A stretch of DNA of 64,000 nucleotides, from positions 62,001 through 126,000 of the forward strand of contig JBGTQJ010000015.1 in assembly GCA_041941305.1 (NCBI GenBank), in the 5' to 3' direction. The position numbers and the translations under genes are program-made. This DNA is from JANSWP01 sp041941305 (GTDB lineage Bacteria; Bacteroidota; Bacteroidia; Chitinophagales; Saprospiraceae). Every line of letters starts with the position of its first letter. Within the stretch, counting starts at the first letter, position 1. The notes beneath the pieces were generated by a model. The model was given only the letters and a program-made list of their open reading frames with translations. It was not told the DNA's origin and did not search any database. This document shows, piece after piece, positions 46,096-55,858 of the stretch.

Positions 46096-46138
46096 GTTCT
46101 GATTACCATATTTGAATAAACCAAATGACAATCAGAAC
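46096..46138 (-). repeat. Small hairpin after the lipoprotein gene
   Basis: GTTCTGATT (46096-46104) and AATCAGAAC (46130-46138), 25-base loop containing further A/T pairing. It lies 20 bases past the stop codon of the minus-strand lipoprotein gene. Confidence 0.65.
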
Positions 46139-46157
46139 ATTTACTGAGTGGTTATCA

Positions 46158-47456
46158 TCAGTTTTTAGCTTTCACTCCTACTCTAATCGTCCCTGTTTTT
46201 CCGCCTCCCATAATCAGCTTATCCGTCACTTCTCCAGCAAATCCAAAGCAATCTTCAAATAACACATCCAATTCATCATCGGTATTGACATCCTGCACAG
46301 TTCCATCATCAAGGGTTACTGAAATTGGGTATTCAAAAGTTGGGAAGTCATTGCTCTGTGGATTCTGGGTAAACCAGTCTTCAATGATGGTTTCTAATTC
46401 CTCATCGCTGTTGGCATCAGAAGTGGTACCATCCGGCAGGACAACAGTTACGGGATAATTGACCGTAAAGCAATCATCCAGTGGTTCTCCTTCGTCACAA
46501 CTTTCCAATAATGCTTCCAGTTCTTCGTCGCTATTCACCGTTTGGATGGTACCGTCTTCCAGTTCTACATCAACAGGGTAATTTAAGGTAGGCAGCAGGC
46601 TGTCGTTCGGATTTTGTTCGTAGTAGGTGAAAATGATTTCTTCAAGTTCTAGTCCGTCATTAGCAGTTTGACTGGTTCCATCTGGAAGGATGACCTCAAT
46701 TGGGTACACAAAATCGAAGCACAAATCAAAGTCATCATTGCATGGTGGTTCGTCACAATCATCATCCCATCCACCAAAACACTCTTCCAGCAATGCATCG
46801 AGTTCGTCATCATTATTGATTGTAGCAACCGTTCCATCTTCCAAAGTAACCTCAATGGGATAAACCAAGGTTGGCTCTAGTGTATCATTCGGATTTTGTT
46901 CATACCAATCTTCAAAAATAGTTTCTAATTCTTCATCATCATTGGCAGTTTGAGTCGTTCCATCTGGCAATTGAACATCTACAGGATAGTTGATTTCAAA
47001 ACAATCATCGTAACCATCGCACTCTCCATCAAAGCCGTCATCATCTCCAAAAATGTCATTAAAGTCTTCATCAGTACAAGGTGCAAAGCCAGTGGCTTCT
47101 TCGCATTCTGCGATACAGGCATTGTCATATATTTCATCTTCCGTACAAACAGGGGTCAGCAATGCTTCCACTTCAGCATCAGACATTTGTTCCAGGATCG
47201 CCTCAATTTGTGCAATCACTTCCTCCTCAGAGGCTTCCCAATCAACTCCGTCAAAGGCATCATAACAACCACAATCGTCTTCATTTTCTCCACCACGCGA
47301 GTCCGCATGACCACTGTTATTGATATTTCTGGCTTCCTGGGTGAAAAGACCAGAAGTGCTTGGATTGGTGACATTTTCTTTTTTACAGGCAGCAAATAGA
47401 GTGAGAACCATCAAGGCAACCATGCTGAAGCTCCATAAATTGAATGATTTTTTCAT
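46158..47456 (-). CDS. Acidic tandem-repeat lipoprotein of unknown function
   Basis: A 432-residue lipoprotein: signal MKKSFNLWSFSMVALMVLTL, then LFAACKK with the lipid-modified Cys near residue 24. After an acidic, Cys-containing segment (CTEDEIYDNACIAECEEATG) come three pairs of a repeat: in each, YP-[VI]-x-V-x-LPDGT-x(3)-AN precedes an E/D-rich helix, then a second YP-x(2)-V-x-LEDGT unit follows. Cysteines recur at the start of each pair. The repeats are very acidic and could bind calcium, but I see no canonical EF-hand. ATG 47456 is chosen for the signal; a longer frame to 47525 has no merit. Function unknown. Confidence 0.85.
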   Translation of the reverse strand: MKKSFNLWSFSMVALMVLTLFAACKKENVTNPSTSGLFTQEARNINNSGHADSRGGENEDDCGCYDAFDGVDWEASEEEVIAQIEAILEQMSDAEVEALLTPVCTEDEIYDNACIAECEEATGFAPCTDEDFNDIFGDDDGFDGECDGYDDCFEINYPVDVQLPDGTTQTANDDEELETIFEDWYEQNPNDTLEPTLVYPIEVTLEDGTVATINNDDELDALLEECFGGWDDDCDEPPCNDDFDLCFDFVYPIEVILPDGTSQTANDGLELEEIIFTYYEQNPNDSLLPTLNYPVDVELEDGTIQTVNSDEELEALLESCDEGEPLDDCFTVNYPVTVVLPDGTTSDANSDEELETIIEDWFTQNPQSNDFPTFEYPISVTLDDGTVQDVNTDDELDVLFEDCFGFAGEVTDKLIMGGGKTGTIRVGVKAKN

Positions 47457-47481
47457 GTTAATTTTTATGTTTTTGAACTTT

Positions 47482-47638
47482 TGGAATGAGGAACAAGGGT
47501 AAACGATACCGTGGTACCATTCCACTTTGCACTCACTTGTTCCTCAATTCCAAATTTTTAAGGATTAAGAAATCAAATGCAGTAGCTCCGCTGGCGAAGA
47601 CAGTCCAATCCTTTCTCCACCATTCCGGCAGAGCTACT
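47482..47638 (-). promoter_or_regulatory. Structured 5' region of the acidic-repeat lipoprotein gene
   Basis: Two hairpins lie upstream of the start codon: TGGAATGAGGAACAAG (47482-47497) with its near-complement (47536-47552, one extra base), and AGTAGCTCCGCTGG (47581-47594) with CCGGCAGAGCTACT (47625-47638, two G-T pairs). They fill much of the 428-base gap to plsC. The rest, up to 47884, is purine-rich with no gene. Confidence 0.6.
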
Positions 47639-47884
47639 TTCGAATCATTTAGAACAGGGAGTTTGAAAGTTTTAATGCAGCTGATGGGCTTTAGAAAATA
47701 ATAACCCTGAAGCTGTTTTTAGTTGGTTTGTTATTCTAAATATGGTCACTAGACAAGTTGGAAAATGACATCCCCTATTCAGGAAAGATTTTTTTTTATT
47801 TTTTTTCCGGGAAGGTGGGTATAAGGGGTGTGGGGAGATAGATACACTCGACCTCGACACCCCGCAACTCGCAACCCGAGAACA

Positions 47885-48607
47885 TCACTTCCCTTCAAAA
47901 AGCTTATGGTCAATCCATGTTTTGGTTTTTTCTAAAAGCACTTTTGAGTCATCGGCATAAATAGGTTCGCCATAATGAATAACTACCTCTCGCCTGGGTT
48001 TGCTATAGGTTCGGAAAAAGTGAGGGACAAAAGTCTCCGTTCCAATCCAGGCATCATTGATGTCTTTGTAAATCAGTGCCATTGGAATGATTGGAATGTT
48101 TTCTTTCACAGCAAGATTAAATGCACCTCTTTGAAATGCAATCGTTTTGGGCTCATCGTGGGTAGTTCCTTCCGGGTAAATCATAACAGAAAAACCTTTT
48201 CTCAAATAACTTCTCATTGCTTCCATAGTCGCACCACGACTTGTCTTACTTTCCCTTTTCACAAATAAAATTCCGGTAATTTTTGCGCCATATCCAATCA
48301 AAGGCCAACCAGCTAATTCAGCTTTTGCTACAGGTAAAGCCTCTACATGGCATAAGGAAATAATGGGATCCATATAACTCCTGTGATTTCCTATATAGAT
48401 ATAATTACCCTTGGTAGATGGTCCAAATTTTTCAATTTTAATCCCAAATATCCAGGTCAAAAAACGAACAAACCTTCTTCTGGAACGAAGAGAATAGGAA
48501 AGATCGTAACCCAAAATCAGGCTACGCAAAGCAATAAAGGAAACATAAATAGAAACTGAAATCAAGGCAAAGGCTGCCCGCATCAATCCTCGCAAAGTCG
48601 CTAACAT
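47885..48607 (-). CDS. plsC: 1-acyl-sn-glycerol-3-phosphate acyltransferase
   Basis: A 240-residue membrane acyltransferase making phosphatidic acid. The catalytic HX4D motif is NHRSYMD; the glycerol-phosphate site is YPEGTTHDEP, and IIPMALIY is the fourth block. One or two hydrophobic segments lie in residues 1-35. Length and motif spacing are standard. It is divergent from the SET-domain gene, with a promoter-containing gap of 346 bases. Confidence 0.92.
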   Translation of the reverse strand: MLATLRGLMRAAFALISVSIYVSFIALRSLILGYDLSYSLRSRRRFVRFLTWIFGIKIEKFGPSTKGNYIYIGNHRSYMDPIISLCHVEALPVAKAELAGWPLIGYGAKITGILFVKRESKTSRGATMEAMRSYLRKGFSVMIYPEGTTHDEPKTIAFQRGAFNLAVKENIPIIPMALIYKDINDAWIGTETFVPHFFRTYSKPRREVVIHYGEPIYADDSKVLLEKTKTWIDHKLFEGK

Positions 48608-48953
48608 AATTCTTTATGATTCTTTGAATTTGGGTCATTTGAGTCAATCAAAAATAAAAATCAATACATGTTTTGCTCCCTTTTGATTTCCATTTGTAAT
48701 TGACCTCCCAACTTCAAAGAAGGTTTTTTGTTTGTGGGCATAAAAATAGAAAATCTTGAAAACCCCGGGTTCCATTTCCATCTACTGTTATAAGATTTTG
48801 TCCCTTCCAAATGAATCAATCAAAACACACATGGCTGATATTCAGTATATTTGTTTGCGAGCGACGTTTAAGTGTTAAACAAAACCCAAGCAGTCAACAC
48901 AAATTAAGGGATTGTCGTCTTATCTATAGCACAACCCTCAAAAACACTTTGAC
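48608..48953. other. Divergent spacer between plsC and the SET gene
   Basis: A 346-base gap. TATATTTG at 48846-48853, followed by TTTGCGAGCG, is a good -7 box for the SET gene, placing the start near 48860; I find no TTG at the expected -33 position. A minus-strand plsC promoter was not identified. No open frame is supported. Confidence 0.6.
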
Positions 48954-49346
48954 ATGCAACGACTTCCATTTTTGTACATAGCCGAAACTGATAAAAAAGG
49001 AAGGGGGGTATTTTCTTCAAGCGAAATACACAAAGGCGATTTAATTGAAATTTGCCCTGTGATCGTGCTGCCTGAAACTGAATTATTACATATCGACCAA
49101 ACTCAATTGTACAATTATTATTTCCTTTGGGGCATCCAACAAAAAAAGTGTGCAATAGCATTGGGTTATGGTTCACTTTACAATCACGATTACCATCCCA
49201 ATGCCCGCTATGAGCTGGATATGACCAATCGTTCAATAGATTTTTATTGCCTAAAAACCATTGAAGCAGGAGATGAAATCACTGTGAATTACAATGGTGA
49301 AGCAGGAGATGAATCTTTGGTTTGGTTTGATAAGAAAAATTTTTAA
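48954..49346 (+). CDS. SET-domain protein
   Basis: A 130-residue protein that is essentially one SET domain. KKGRGVFSSSEIHKGDLIE gives the GxG SAM-binding start and strand, GSLYNHDYHPNARY the NHxxxPN motif and AGDEITVNYNGE the end with the conserved Tyr. Post-SET cysteines are absent. SET domains methylate lysine on proteins; in bacteria they are sporadic and the substrates are mostly unknown. No signal peptide is present. The lptC gene starts 25 bases downstream. Confidence 0.88.
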   Translation: MQRLPFLYIAETDKKGRGVFSSSEIHKGDLIEICPVIVLPETELLHIDQTQLYNYYFLWGIQQKKCAIALGYGSLYNHDYHPNARYELDMTNRSIDFYCLKTIEAGDEITVNYNGEAGDESLVWFDKKNF

Positions 49347-49371
49347 CCCCTGGCAAAATAACTGACAAGTT

Positions 49372-49986
49372 ATGAATGTACCTTTTTTAAAAAAATGGAA
49401 TCTCAATAAGCCTGTACCAGAATTGCGAACTTCAAATCAATTCTTCTTGCTTCATTTTTCATTTTTCATTCTTGTATTTTGTGCCTGTGAAAACGACCTC
49501 GCCCAGGTCAATCGTTTGATTAACAAAAATCAAGTAACTGTTGAAACAGCCAAGGATATTGAAATGCTTTACAGTGATTCCGCAATCGTTCGGGTAAAAG
49601 TGACAGGTCCTACCCTATTGAGACATTTGGATAGAAGTAAAACTCAACAAGAATTTCCAGATGGCATAGATGTGGAATTTTACGGTGAACGTGGAGGCGT
49701 TAGCAGCCACATGACCGCAAAATATGCCATCCGATATGAAAAGGAAAATAAAATTGTGGTGCGAGACAGCGTGGTTTGGATCAGCCATGACAATGAACGG
49801 CTGGAAACAGAGGAATTAATTTGGGAAGAGGAAGAAGATAAAGTTTACACCAACAAATTCGTCACCATTTTTCGGGAAGAGGAAATCATATACGGACATG
49901 GATTTGAGTCAAATCAGGAATTTTCAGAGTGGACCATTAATGCAATTCAAGGGAGAGTAAAGGTGGAGAATATGAATAGAGAGTAA
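49372..49986 (+). CDS. lptC: LPS export protein LptC
   Basis: A 204-residue protein matching LptC, which passes lipopolysaccharide from the LptBFG transporter to LptA in the periplasm. The beta-jellyroll core is visible (IEMLYSDSAIVRVKVTGPTL, GGVSSHMTAKYAIRYEKENK, and VVWISHDNERLETEELIW). The N-terminus has a hydrophobic stretch ending LVFCACEND, which looks like a lipobox, so it may be lipid anchored instead of held by a helix. The first 30 residues are unusually long for a lipoprotein leader, and the true start may be later. It is 25 bases after the SET gene. Confidence 0.88.
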   Translation: MNVPFLKKWNLNKPVPELRTSNQFFLLHFSFFILVFCACENDLAQVNRLINKNQVTVETAKDIEMLYSDSAIVRVKVTGPTLLRHLDRSKTQQEFPDGIDVEFYGERGGVSSHMTAKYAIRYEKENKIVVRDSVVWISHDNERLETEELIWEEEEDKVYTNKFVTIFREEEIIYGHGFESNQEFSEWTINAIQGRVKVENMNRE

Positions 49987-50059
49987 AAAGCCATCCCCGC
50001 CCTAAGACGGGAATGACTTCCACAAATTGTGACACAAGAATGATTGTATCCCAAATAAT

Positions 50060-53000
50060 TTAATCTACTTTGACAAATCGCTTGATGATCTGTTCTTCTC
50101 CATTTTTGAGAATGAGATAATAATTTCCAGTTCGTAGGGTGGAAACGTCAATAGTGAATACGCTTTCTTTCACCTTAAAGCTTCCAATTTTCCGTTCTAG
50201 TACATCGTACAATTCTATTATTCTGTTTTCATTTGATTCTGAAGTGAAGGCTAACCGGACATTCAAAATATCTAATACAGGATTGGGGTAGAGTTCTATT
50301 TTAGCGTTACTCAAGTCAGCATTTTGAAAATCCAGGCTTTCTGTATTGTAGCCATTCGAGTTTCCTATACTAGCAGTTGCATCGTCATTCAAGACTTCTG
50401 CTTCTCCTTGATTATCAACAATTTGCCCTCCATTGGTGACATTGGTCAAATCCACATAAAACATTTCGTCCGATTCGTGAACATTGTCTTTGGTCGCACG
50501 GCAAATTACATAACGGACATTGGATCCTCCCGGAGAGAAATAGACAGTGCCTGAACCACTCACATAATCGCTATCAGAAAGGGTAGCAGAGCCATCCGAG
50601 GTAGCATAATCCACATTGATAGCGCAGCCAGGTCCACTTCTTTCAATTTTGAAAAAGTAGTAAGTAAAACCAGCGCCTGTACCTTCATTTTGACTAATAT
50701 CATCAATAGTTACCGTTGCACCCTCCACAGTTACATCAGCTGTACATTGGTCGGAATTGCCACTTTCATCTTCTACCGTTAAGGTTACAGCATTGGTTCC
50801 CACATTTGAACAATCGAAAGTATTTTGATCCAGGCTTAGCATTGAAATACTACAATTATCAGTACTCCCATTATCTACTTCTTGGGGAGTAACCGTGATT
50901 TGATTGGTATTTGGGTCAAGGCTGGCTGTTACATTTTGACATAAAGCATTTGGTTTTTCATTATCTATAACTTCTACATAGCGTGCACATTTTTTGTTGT
51001 TTCCCGAGGCATCTTTTGCACGCCATTGGAATTTATATTTGCCTTTGTCAAAGTTATGTGTCGCATTCGTGGACCAGGCTGACCAGGGTCCCTGGTTGGC
51101 ATTTGTAGCAGGATCTACAGCTCTCCATCTCAAGTCCAAAGTGGGATTGCCACAATTGTCATTAGATGAAGCAGTTGGTATCGTTACAGTAGTTAAACAA
51201 GTTCCTGCATCTACATTTTGAGTAAAATTGCTGGGACAGGAAATACTTGGTTTTTGGTCGTCTTCAATAGTTACGGTAGCTGTACATTGGTCACTATCAC
51301 CATTGGTATCCGTAATGGTTAAAACCACATCTTGAGGGTTTCCTATATGACTACAATCAAAGGTATTTTGATCAATCAACAATGATTGAAGACCACAATC
51401 CGCGGTGGATCCTCCATCTACATCTGTTTCTAAAATCGTCACATTCCCGAAATTATCCACAAAAGCCGTGAAGTTTTTACAAACTGCATCTGGTACTGCA
51501 CAACACCCTTCATCAATTTGGTTGTCACAATTATTGTCAATGCCATCACCACATGTTTCTGAGGCAGCAGGATTTATTGCCGCATCATTGTCATTGCAAT
51601 CGCCGCTCGTTTGGGTTAATTCACTGGTGAGAAAATGATCTGTAGGTCTGGAGCAAGTAGCTTGAGAAGTGCCGTCGCCATAACCATCACCGTCAGCATC
51701 CTTGTGCCAGATTTGTCCAGGATATTCATCTGCATTGTTGTCATTGCAATCTGTAGCGTCCACAACATAACCATTAGGAACCGAGCAAGCTTGTGTGGAG
51801 TTGCTGGCATCGCCATAGTTGTCATTATCAGCATCCAGATAGTAAGTGTTCATTACACCTTCATCAGTTTGAGCATTACAATTGTTATCTATACCATCAC
51901 AAACTTCTACAGCTCCTGGGTTGATACTTGCATTTCCATCATTGCAGTCTCCACTTGTCGCTGTTAGCTCCTCTGCAAGGTAATGATTGGCAATCCTTGC
52001 ACAATTCGATTGAGAAGTGCCATCTCCATAACCATCGCCATCCGCATCTTTATGCCAGGTTTGATTTGGAAATTCATTGGCATCATTGTCATTGCAATCT
52101 GTATTATCTGAAACATAGCCACTTGGAGCTGAGCAAGCCTGGGTGGAACTACTCGCATTTCCAAAGCCATCATTGTCAGCATCTTCATAAAATGTACTCA
52201 AAAGACCTTCATCCGTCTGAGCATTACAGTTGTTGTCAATACCATCGCAAACTTCTGTTGCATTAGGATGAATAGCTGAATCATTGTCGTTACAATCCCC
52301 GGATATTTGAGTCAATTCACTTGAAAGGAAGTGGTTTGTTGGTCTGGTGCAGGCAGTTTGAGAAGTACCATCGCCATAGCCATCACCATCTGCATCTTTA
52401 TGCCAGGTTTGATTTGGAAATTCATTGGCGTCATTGTCGTTACAATCTGTATTGTCTGATACATAGCCAGTGGGTGTATTGCAAGCCTGGCTAGTAGAAT
52501 TTGGATTGCCAAAACCATCCGCATCTGAATCTTCATAGAATGTAGTTTGCAGGCCTTCGTCAATCTGGCTATTGCAATTATTATCAATGTTGTCGCAAAT
52601 TTCAGTTGCATTGGGATGGATAGCCGAATCATTGTCATTACAATCGCCATTTTGAGTAACGTGGTTGGCACTTGGTGGCTGACAGTCATTTGTAGCATTC
52701 CCTGTTCCGAAACCATCGCCATCGCTATCTAAATAATAGTTTTGAAAAGTGATGCCTTCGTCAATTTGATTATTGCAGTTATTGTCCAGATTGTCGCAGA
52801 CTTCCGCAGCCCCTGGATAGATGTTTGCATTGTTGTCGTTGCAATCTCCGGAAGTTTGACTTAGCTCACTAGCAAGAAAATGATTAGCCGGTCTGGTACA
52901 GGCTATTTGAGAAGTACCATCGCCATAATTATCTCCATCTGCATCTTGGTACCATGTCTGATTTGGAAATTCATTCGCATCATTGTCATTACAATCTGTA

Positions 53001-55858
53001 TTGTCTGACACATAACCACCTGGTGCGGAACAAGCCTGAGTAGTACTTCCAGCATTTCCATATCCATCACCATCCGAATCTTCGTAAAATGTACTCAAAA
53101 CCCCTTCATCGGTTTGGGAATTGCAGTTGTTGTCAATGCCGTCACAGATTTCAGTGGCAGCAGGGTGGATGGAGGAATCATTGTCATTACAATCACCGGA
53201 GGTTGCTATCAATTCGGAGGTAGTAAAATGATTGGAAGGTCTGGTACAGGCTACTTGAGAAGTTCCGTCGCCATAATCATCGCCATCTGCATCTTTGTAC
53301 CATGTTTGATTTGGAAATTCATTGGCATCGTTGTCATTACAATCTGTATTGTCCGAAACATAACCATTGGGAGCATTGCAAGCTTGAGTAGTATTGTTTG
53401 GATTTCCAAAACCGTCATTATCCGAATCTTCGTAGAAAGTTGTCTCTAAGCCTTCATCGATTTGCGAATTACAATCGTTATCAAGTCCGTCACATACTTC
53501 TGTAGCTCCCGGGTTTATAGCCGAATTTCCATCATTGCAATCGCCTGTTCCTGTCAATTCAGAAGCAGTAAAATACCCCCCTGGGCGTGTGCAGGCCACA
53601 TGAGAAGCACCACCATAATTGTCATTGTCCCCATCTTCATACCAGGTTTGCCCCGGAAATTCATGCGGGTCGTTGTCATCACAGTCTGTATTATCAGAAA
53701 CATATCCGGCGGGTGCAGAACAATCCATTACAGAATTAGCTGGGTCACCATAGCCGTCATTATCATTGTCTGCATAATAATTACTAACAGGAGAGGTAAT
53801 TGCCTGTTTTTCATAAGCTCCCATGTCTTCTGTCGTGGTGGAATAAGGTCTTGGGTTGCCATCCAGATCATCTGTTGGTGCATTGTTTGAAGTACCTGCA
53901 TTTATGGCAGGAGAACAATCTTGTAAGTGGAAATCATGATTGGCTACATTTTCAAATAGAGGGTCTTGATTGTAAATCATTCCAGCATTACAGGTAAATC
54001 CTCCAGGACAAGCCGCTTCTTCGGTAAGTGTATAGGAAACCTGGGCGCCTACATTTGAACCTCCGCCATACATATCTTTATGACCTGTAGCTGCTACATT
54101 GCCCCAAAATATACAATTACTTACATTTACACCTGAGAAAGAAAAGGAATGGGCAGAAACATAGAGTGCACCGCCATAACTACCAGATTCATTATCATAA
54201 AAAGTACAGTTATTGAATTCAGAATTGATGGAACTAGAGGAAGAACCATAGCCAGCTATACTGCAAACTGCACCGCCTATGCCTGTACTACTATTCCCAT
54301 AAAATAAACAATTGTTGAATTCAGGATATGCAAATCCACTATGAGAAGAATCAAAATAACAGGCACCGCCGCCAGAAGAAGTAGTGGAATTGTTTGAAAA
54401 AATGCAATTCGTGGCGGTAAGATCAGCAGAACCCCCAGAATTTCTCACAAAATTATAAATCGCACCCGCCCTAATTCCAGCATAATTGCCATCAAAAAGA
54501 CAGCCCTGGAGGTTCAAATCTGAGCTTCCTCCATCAGCATAATTATAGATAGCACCTCCTTTGTAAAAAATATTTTCTGATTCGTTTGCAGTATTATTTA
54601 AAAAAGAACAATTAAAAAAACTCATATCCGTATTCAACCAAGAGGATGTAGCTGCCGCATAAATCGCTCCGGCACTATTTTTTGCATAATTGTTTTCAAA
54701 AATACAATCTGTAAAATGGGGATTGGCATTCAGTCCAGCTAAAGCTTGATTAAACAAAGCACCTGCAGAAGATGCTGCATTAGCAATAAGTTTACAATTC
54801 TCAAATTTTATGGATGAACCGATATTTCGAACAGCAGTACCATATGAGCCAATTCGCCCATCAGCAGCGGAGATGGTAAAACCGTCTATCAAAGCTGCAT
54901 TGGTCAAAGCCTGCAAATACAGGATATTGCGCGCATTACTTCCTACAATATCGTCTTTGCTTGCTGCTGGATTAGCCAAATCATTATTGTCAAGATCCCC
55001 ACTAAGAATGGTGATATGCGCTGCGGGGTCCCGATCAGAAAGTTGCATTTCAGTGCCGTCGAAGCCACCGTATATTTTTACATCATGAGTTAGGAAAAAA
55101 ACTTTAGAAGTGGCATCGCCTGGACTGGAATTGCCAAAAATATTTTGCGTTGGCAAATAAGTACCTTCTGCAACCCATAGTTCTTCAATCGCGTCACAAA
55201 TTGTAGCAGCATGAATAGCATCTTGCAAATTGTTAAACGCATTTGTCCAGGAACTACCATCATTGGCACCATTTGCATCAATATCTACATAAAGCCTGGT
55301 GATTCCAGAATTATTGAAACAAAAAGCCGTTTCAAATTTTAAATCGAAGTAAATAAGGGTTCCAGCATGATTTGAAGAATTGGAATCACAAACCCTCAAT
55401 TTCCATTCCCCATTTGGATCAATTCCATCAAAGTCTGAGAAATTGCCTTCCGGCTGGAACATTCCTTTGAAATCAACATGCAAGGTGTTTATCGGAAACT
55501 GAGACCAGGAAGCAAATACCAGCGGCGTATTTGGACAATCATTTGGATCTCCAAAGTGGTTTCCAAGACCTCCATTCCCCGTTGACAATTCAATTTCTGT
55601 TCCATTGGGTGCTTTGAGGTAAAGGTCTATTTCTGAGCGCCATGAATGATCAATAATCACTTCCACTTTGTGTAACATTACATTGCTTCCAAGATTATTG
55701 CCCACTCCACTGATGGTTAGTGGCACTTCGAGACTGGTCGTACAATCGTCTTCTGGAATGGGAAGATTGACACAGCTTTGAGAAAAAAGAGCAGGCAGGA
55801 GGGGCATAGTTGCCAACAGGCAGACTAGCAAAATGGTTTTTACATTCTTGTACATCAT
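50060..55858 (-). CDS. Giant T9SS-exported protein: P domain, beta-helix, 13 MopE-like modules, Calx-beta
   Basis: A 1932-residue secreted protein. After the signal peptide comes a proprotein-convertase P domain (about 30-185, motifs LKAPNGTEIEL and DPNGEWKLRVCD), then a right-handed beta-helix (about 190-685, typical repeats of NCIFSNNS type). Residues about 690-1450 are MopE-like metal-binding modules (DADGDGYGDG, GDCNDNDSAIHP, CDGIDNNCN): 13 half-units in A/B pairs with one unpaired. HYR-like domains (about 1460-1700), a Calx-beta domain (about 1710-1830, ISQNEGTG, DYATSDGSAT) and a T9SS sorting domain (from about 1853, LYPNPVLDILNVRL) follow. MopE binds copper in methanotrophs. No catalytic domain is visible. 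The gene is controlled by the box array at 55969-56054. Confidence 0.93.
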   Translation of the reverse strand: MMYKNVKTILLVCLLATMPLLPALFSQSCVNLPIPEDDCTTSLEVPLTISGVGNNLGSNVMLHKVEVIIDHSWRSEIDLYLKAPNGTEIELSTGNGGLGNHFGDPNDCPNTPLVFASWSQFPINTLHVDFKGMFQPEGNFSDFDGIDPNGEWKLRVCDSNSSNHAGTLIYFDLKFETAFCFNNSGITRLYVDIDANGANDGSSWTNAFNNLQDAIHAATICDAIEELWVAEGTYLPTQNIFGNSSPGDATSKVFFLTHDVKIYGGFDGTEMQLSDRDPAAHITILSGDLDNNDLANPAASKDDIVGSNARNILYLQALTNAALIDGFTISAADGRIGSYGTAVRNIGSSIKFENCKLIANAASSAGALFNQALAGLNANPHFTDCIFENNYAKNSAGAIYAAATSSWLNTDMSFFNCSFLNNTANESENIFYKGGAIYNYADGGSSDLNLQGCLFDGNYAGIRAGAIYNFVRNSGGSADLTATNCIFSNNSTTSSGGGACYFDSSHSGFAYPEFNNCLFYGNSSTGIGGAVCSIAGYGSSSSSINSEFNNCTFYDNESGSYGGALYVSAHSFSFSGVNVSNCIFWGNVAATGHKDMYGGGSNVGAQVSYTLTEEAACPGGFTCNAGMIYNQDPLFENVANHDFHLQDCSPAINAGTSNNAPTDDLDGNPRPYSTTTEDMGAYEKQAITSPVSNYYADNDNDGYGDPANSVMDCSAPAGYVSDNTDCDDNDPHEFPGQTWYEDGDNDNYGGASHVACTRPGGYFTASELTGTGDCNDGNSAINPGATEVCDGLDNDCNSQIDEGLETTFYEDSDNDGFGNPNNTTQACNAPNGYVSDNTDCNDNDANEFPNQTWYKDADGDDYGDGTSQVACTRPSNHFTTSELIATSGDCNDNDSSIHPAATEICDGIDNNCNSQTDEGVLSTFYEDSDGDGYGNAGSTTQACSAPGGYVSDNTDCNDNDANEFPNQTWYQDADGDNYGDGTSQIACTRPANHFLASELSQTSGDCNDNNANIYPGAAEVCDNLDNNCNNQIDEGITFQNYYLDSDGDGFGTGNATNDCQPPSANHVTQNGDCNDNDSAIHPNATEICDNIDNNCNSQIDEGLQTTFYEDSDADGFGNPNSTSQACNTPTGYVSDNTDCNDNDANEFPNQTWHKDADGDGYGDGTSQTACTRPTNHFLSSELTQISGDCNDNDSAIHPNATEVCDGIDNNCNAQTDEGLLSTFYEDADNDGFGNASSSTQACSAPSGYVSDNTDCNDNDANEFPNQTWHKDADGDGYGDGTSQSNCARIANHYLAEELTATSGDCNDGNASINPGAVEVCDGIDNNCNAQTDEGVMNTYYLDADNDNYGDASNSTQACSVPNGYVVDATDCNDNNADEYPGQIWHKDADGDGYGDGTSQATCSRPTDHFLTSELTQTSGDCNDNDAAINPAASETCGDGIDNNCDNQIDEGCCAVPDAVCKNFTAFVDNFGNVTILETDVDGGSTADCGLQSLLIDQNTFDCSHIGNPQDVVLTITDTNGDSDQCTATVTIEDDQKPSISCPSNFTQNVDAGTCLTTVTIPTASSNDNCGNPTLDLRWRAVDPATNANQGPWSAWSTNATHNFDKGKYKFQWRAKDASGNNKKCARYVEVIDNEKPNALCQNVTASLDPNTNQITVTPQEVDNGSTDNCSISMLSLDQNTFDCSNVGTNAVTLTVEDESGNSDQCTADVTVEGATVTIDDISQNEGTGAGFTYYFFKIERSGPGCAINVDYATSDGSATLSDSDYVSGSGTVYFSPGGSNVRYVICRATKDNVHESDEMFYVDLTNVTNGGQIVDNQGEAEVLNDDATASIGNSNGYNTESLDFQNADLSNAKIELYPNPVLDILNVRLAFTSESNENRIIELYDVLERKIGSFKVKESVFTIDVSTLRTGNYYLILKNGEEQIIKRFVKVD
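51505..53790 (-). repeat. Tandem DNA repeats encoding the MopE-like modules
   Basis: Equivalent sequence (CTTC-A/G-TC followed by the Asn/Cys-rich stretch) recurs with steps of about 347, 348, 202, 347 and 349 bases. Each 347-base unit codes for one A/B pair of modules. The 202-base step corresponds to a single B-type module without its A partner, as if one unit had lost an A module by unequal recombination. Confidence 0.88.

Noticed and set aside
47486..47701. 71-codon plus-strand frame upstream of the lipoprotein gene
   Set aside because: It overlaps two hairpins whose pairing explains the sequence better than coding.
51505..53790. Regularly spaced repeats that might be read as a CRISPR array
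   Set aside because: Units are about 347 bases, in frame, and encode protein modules.
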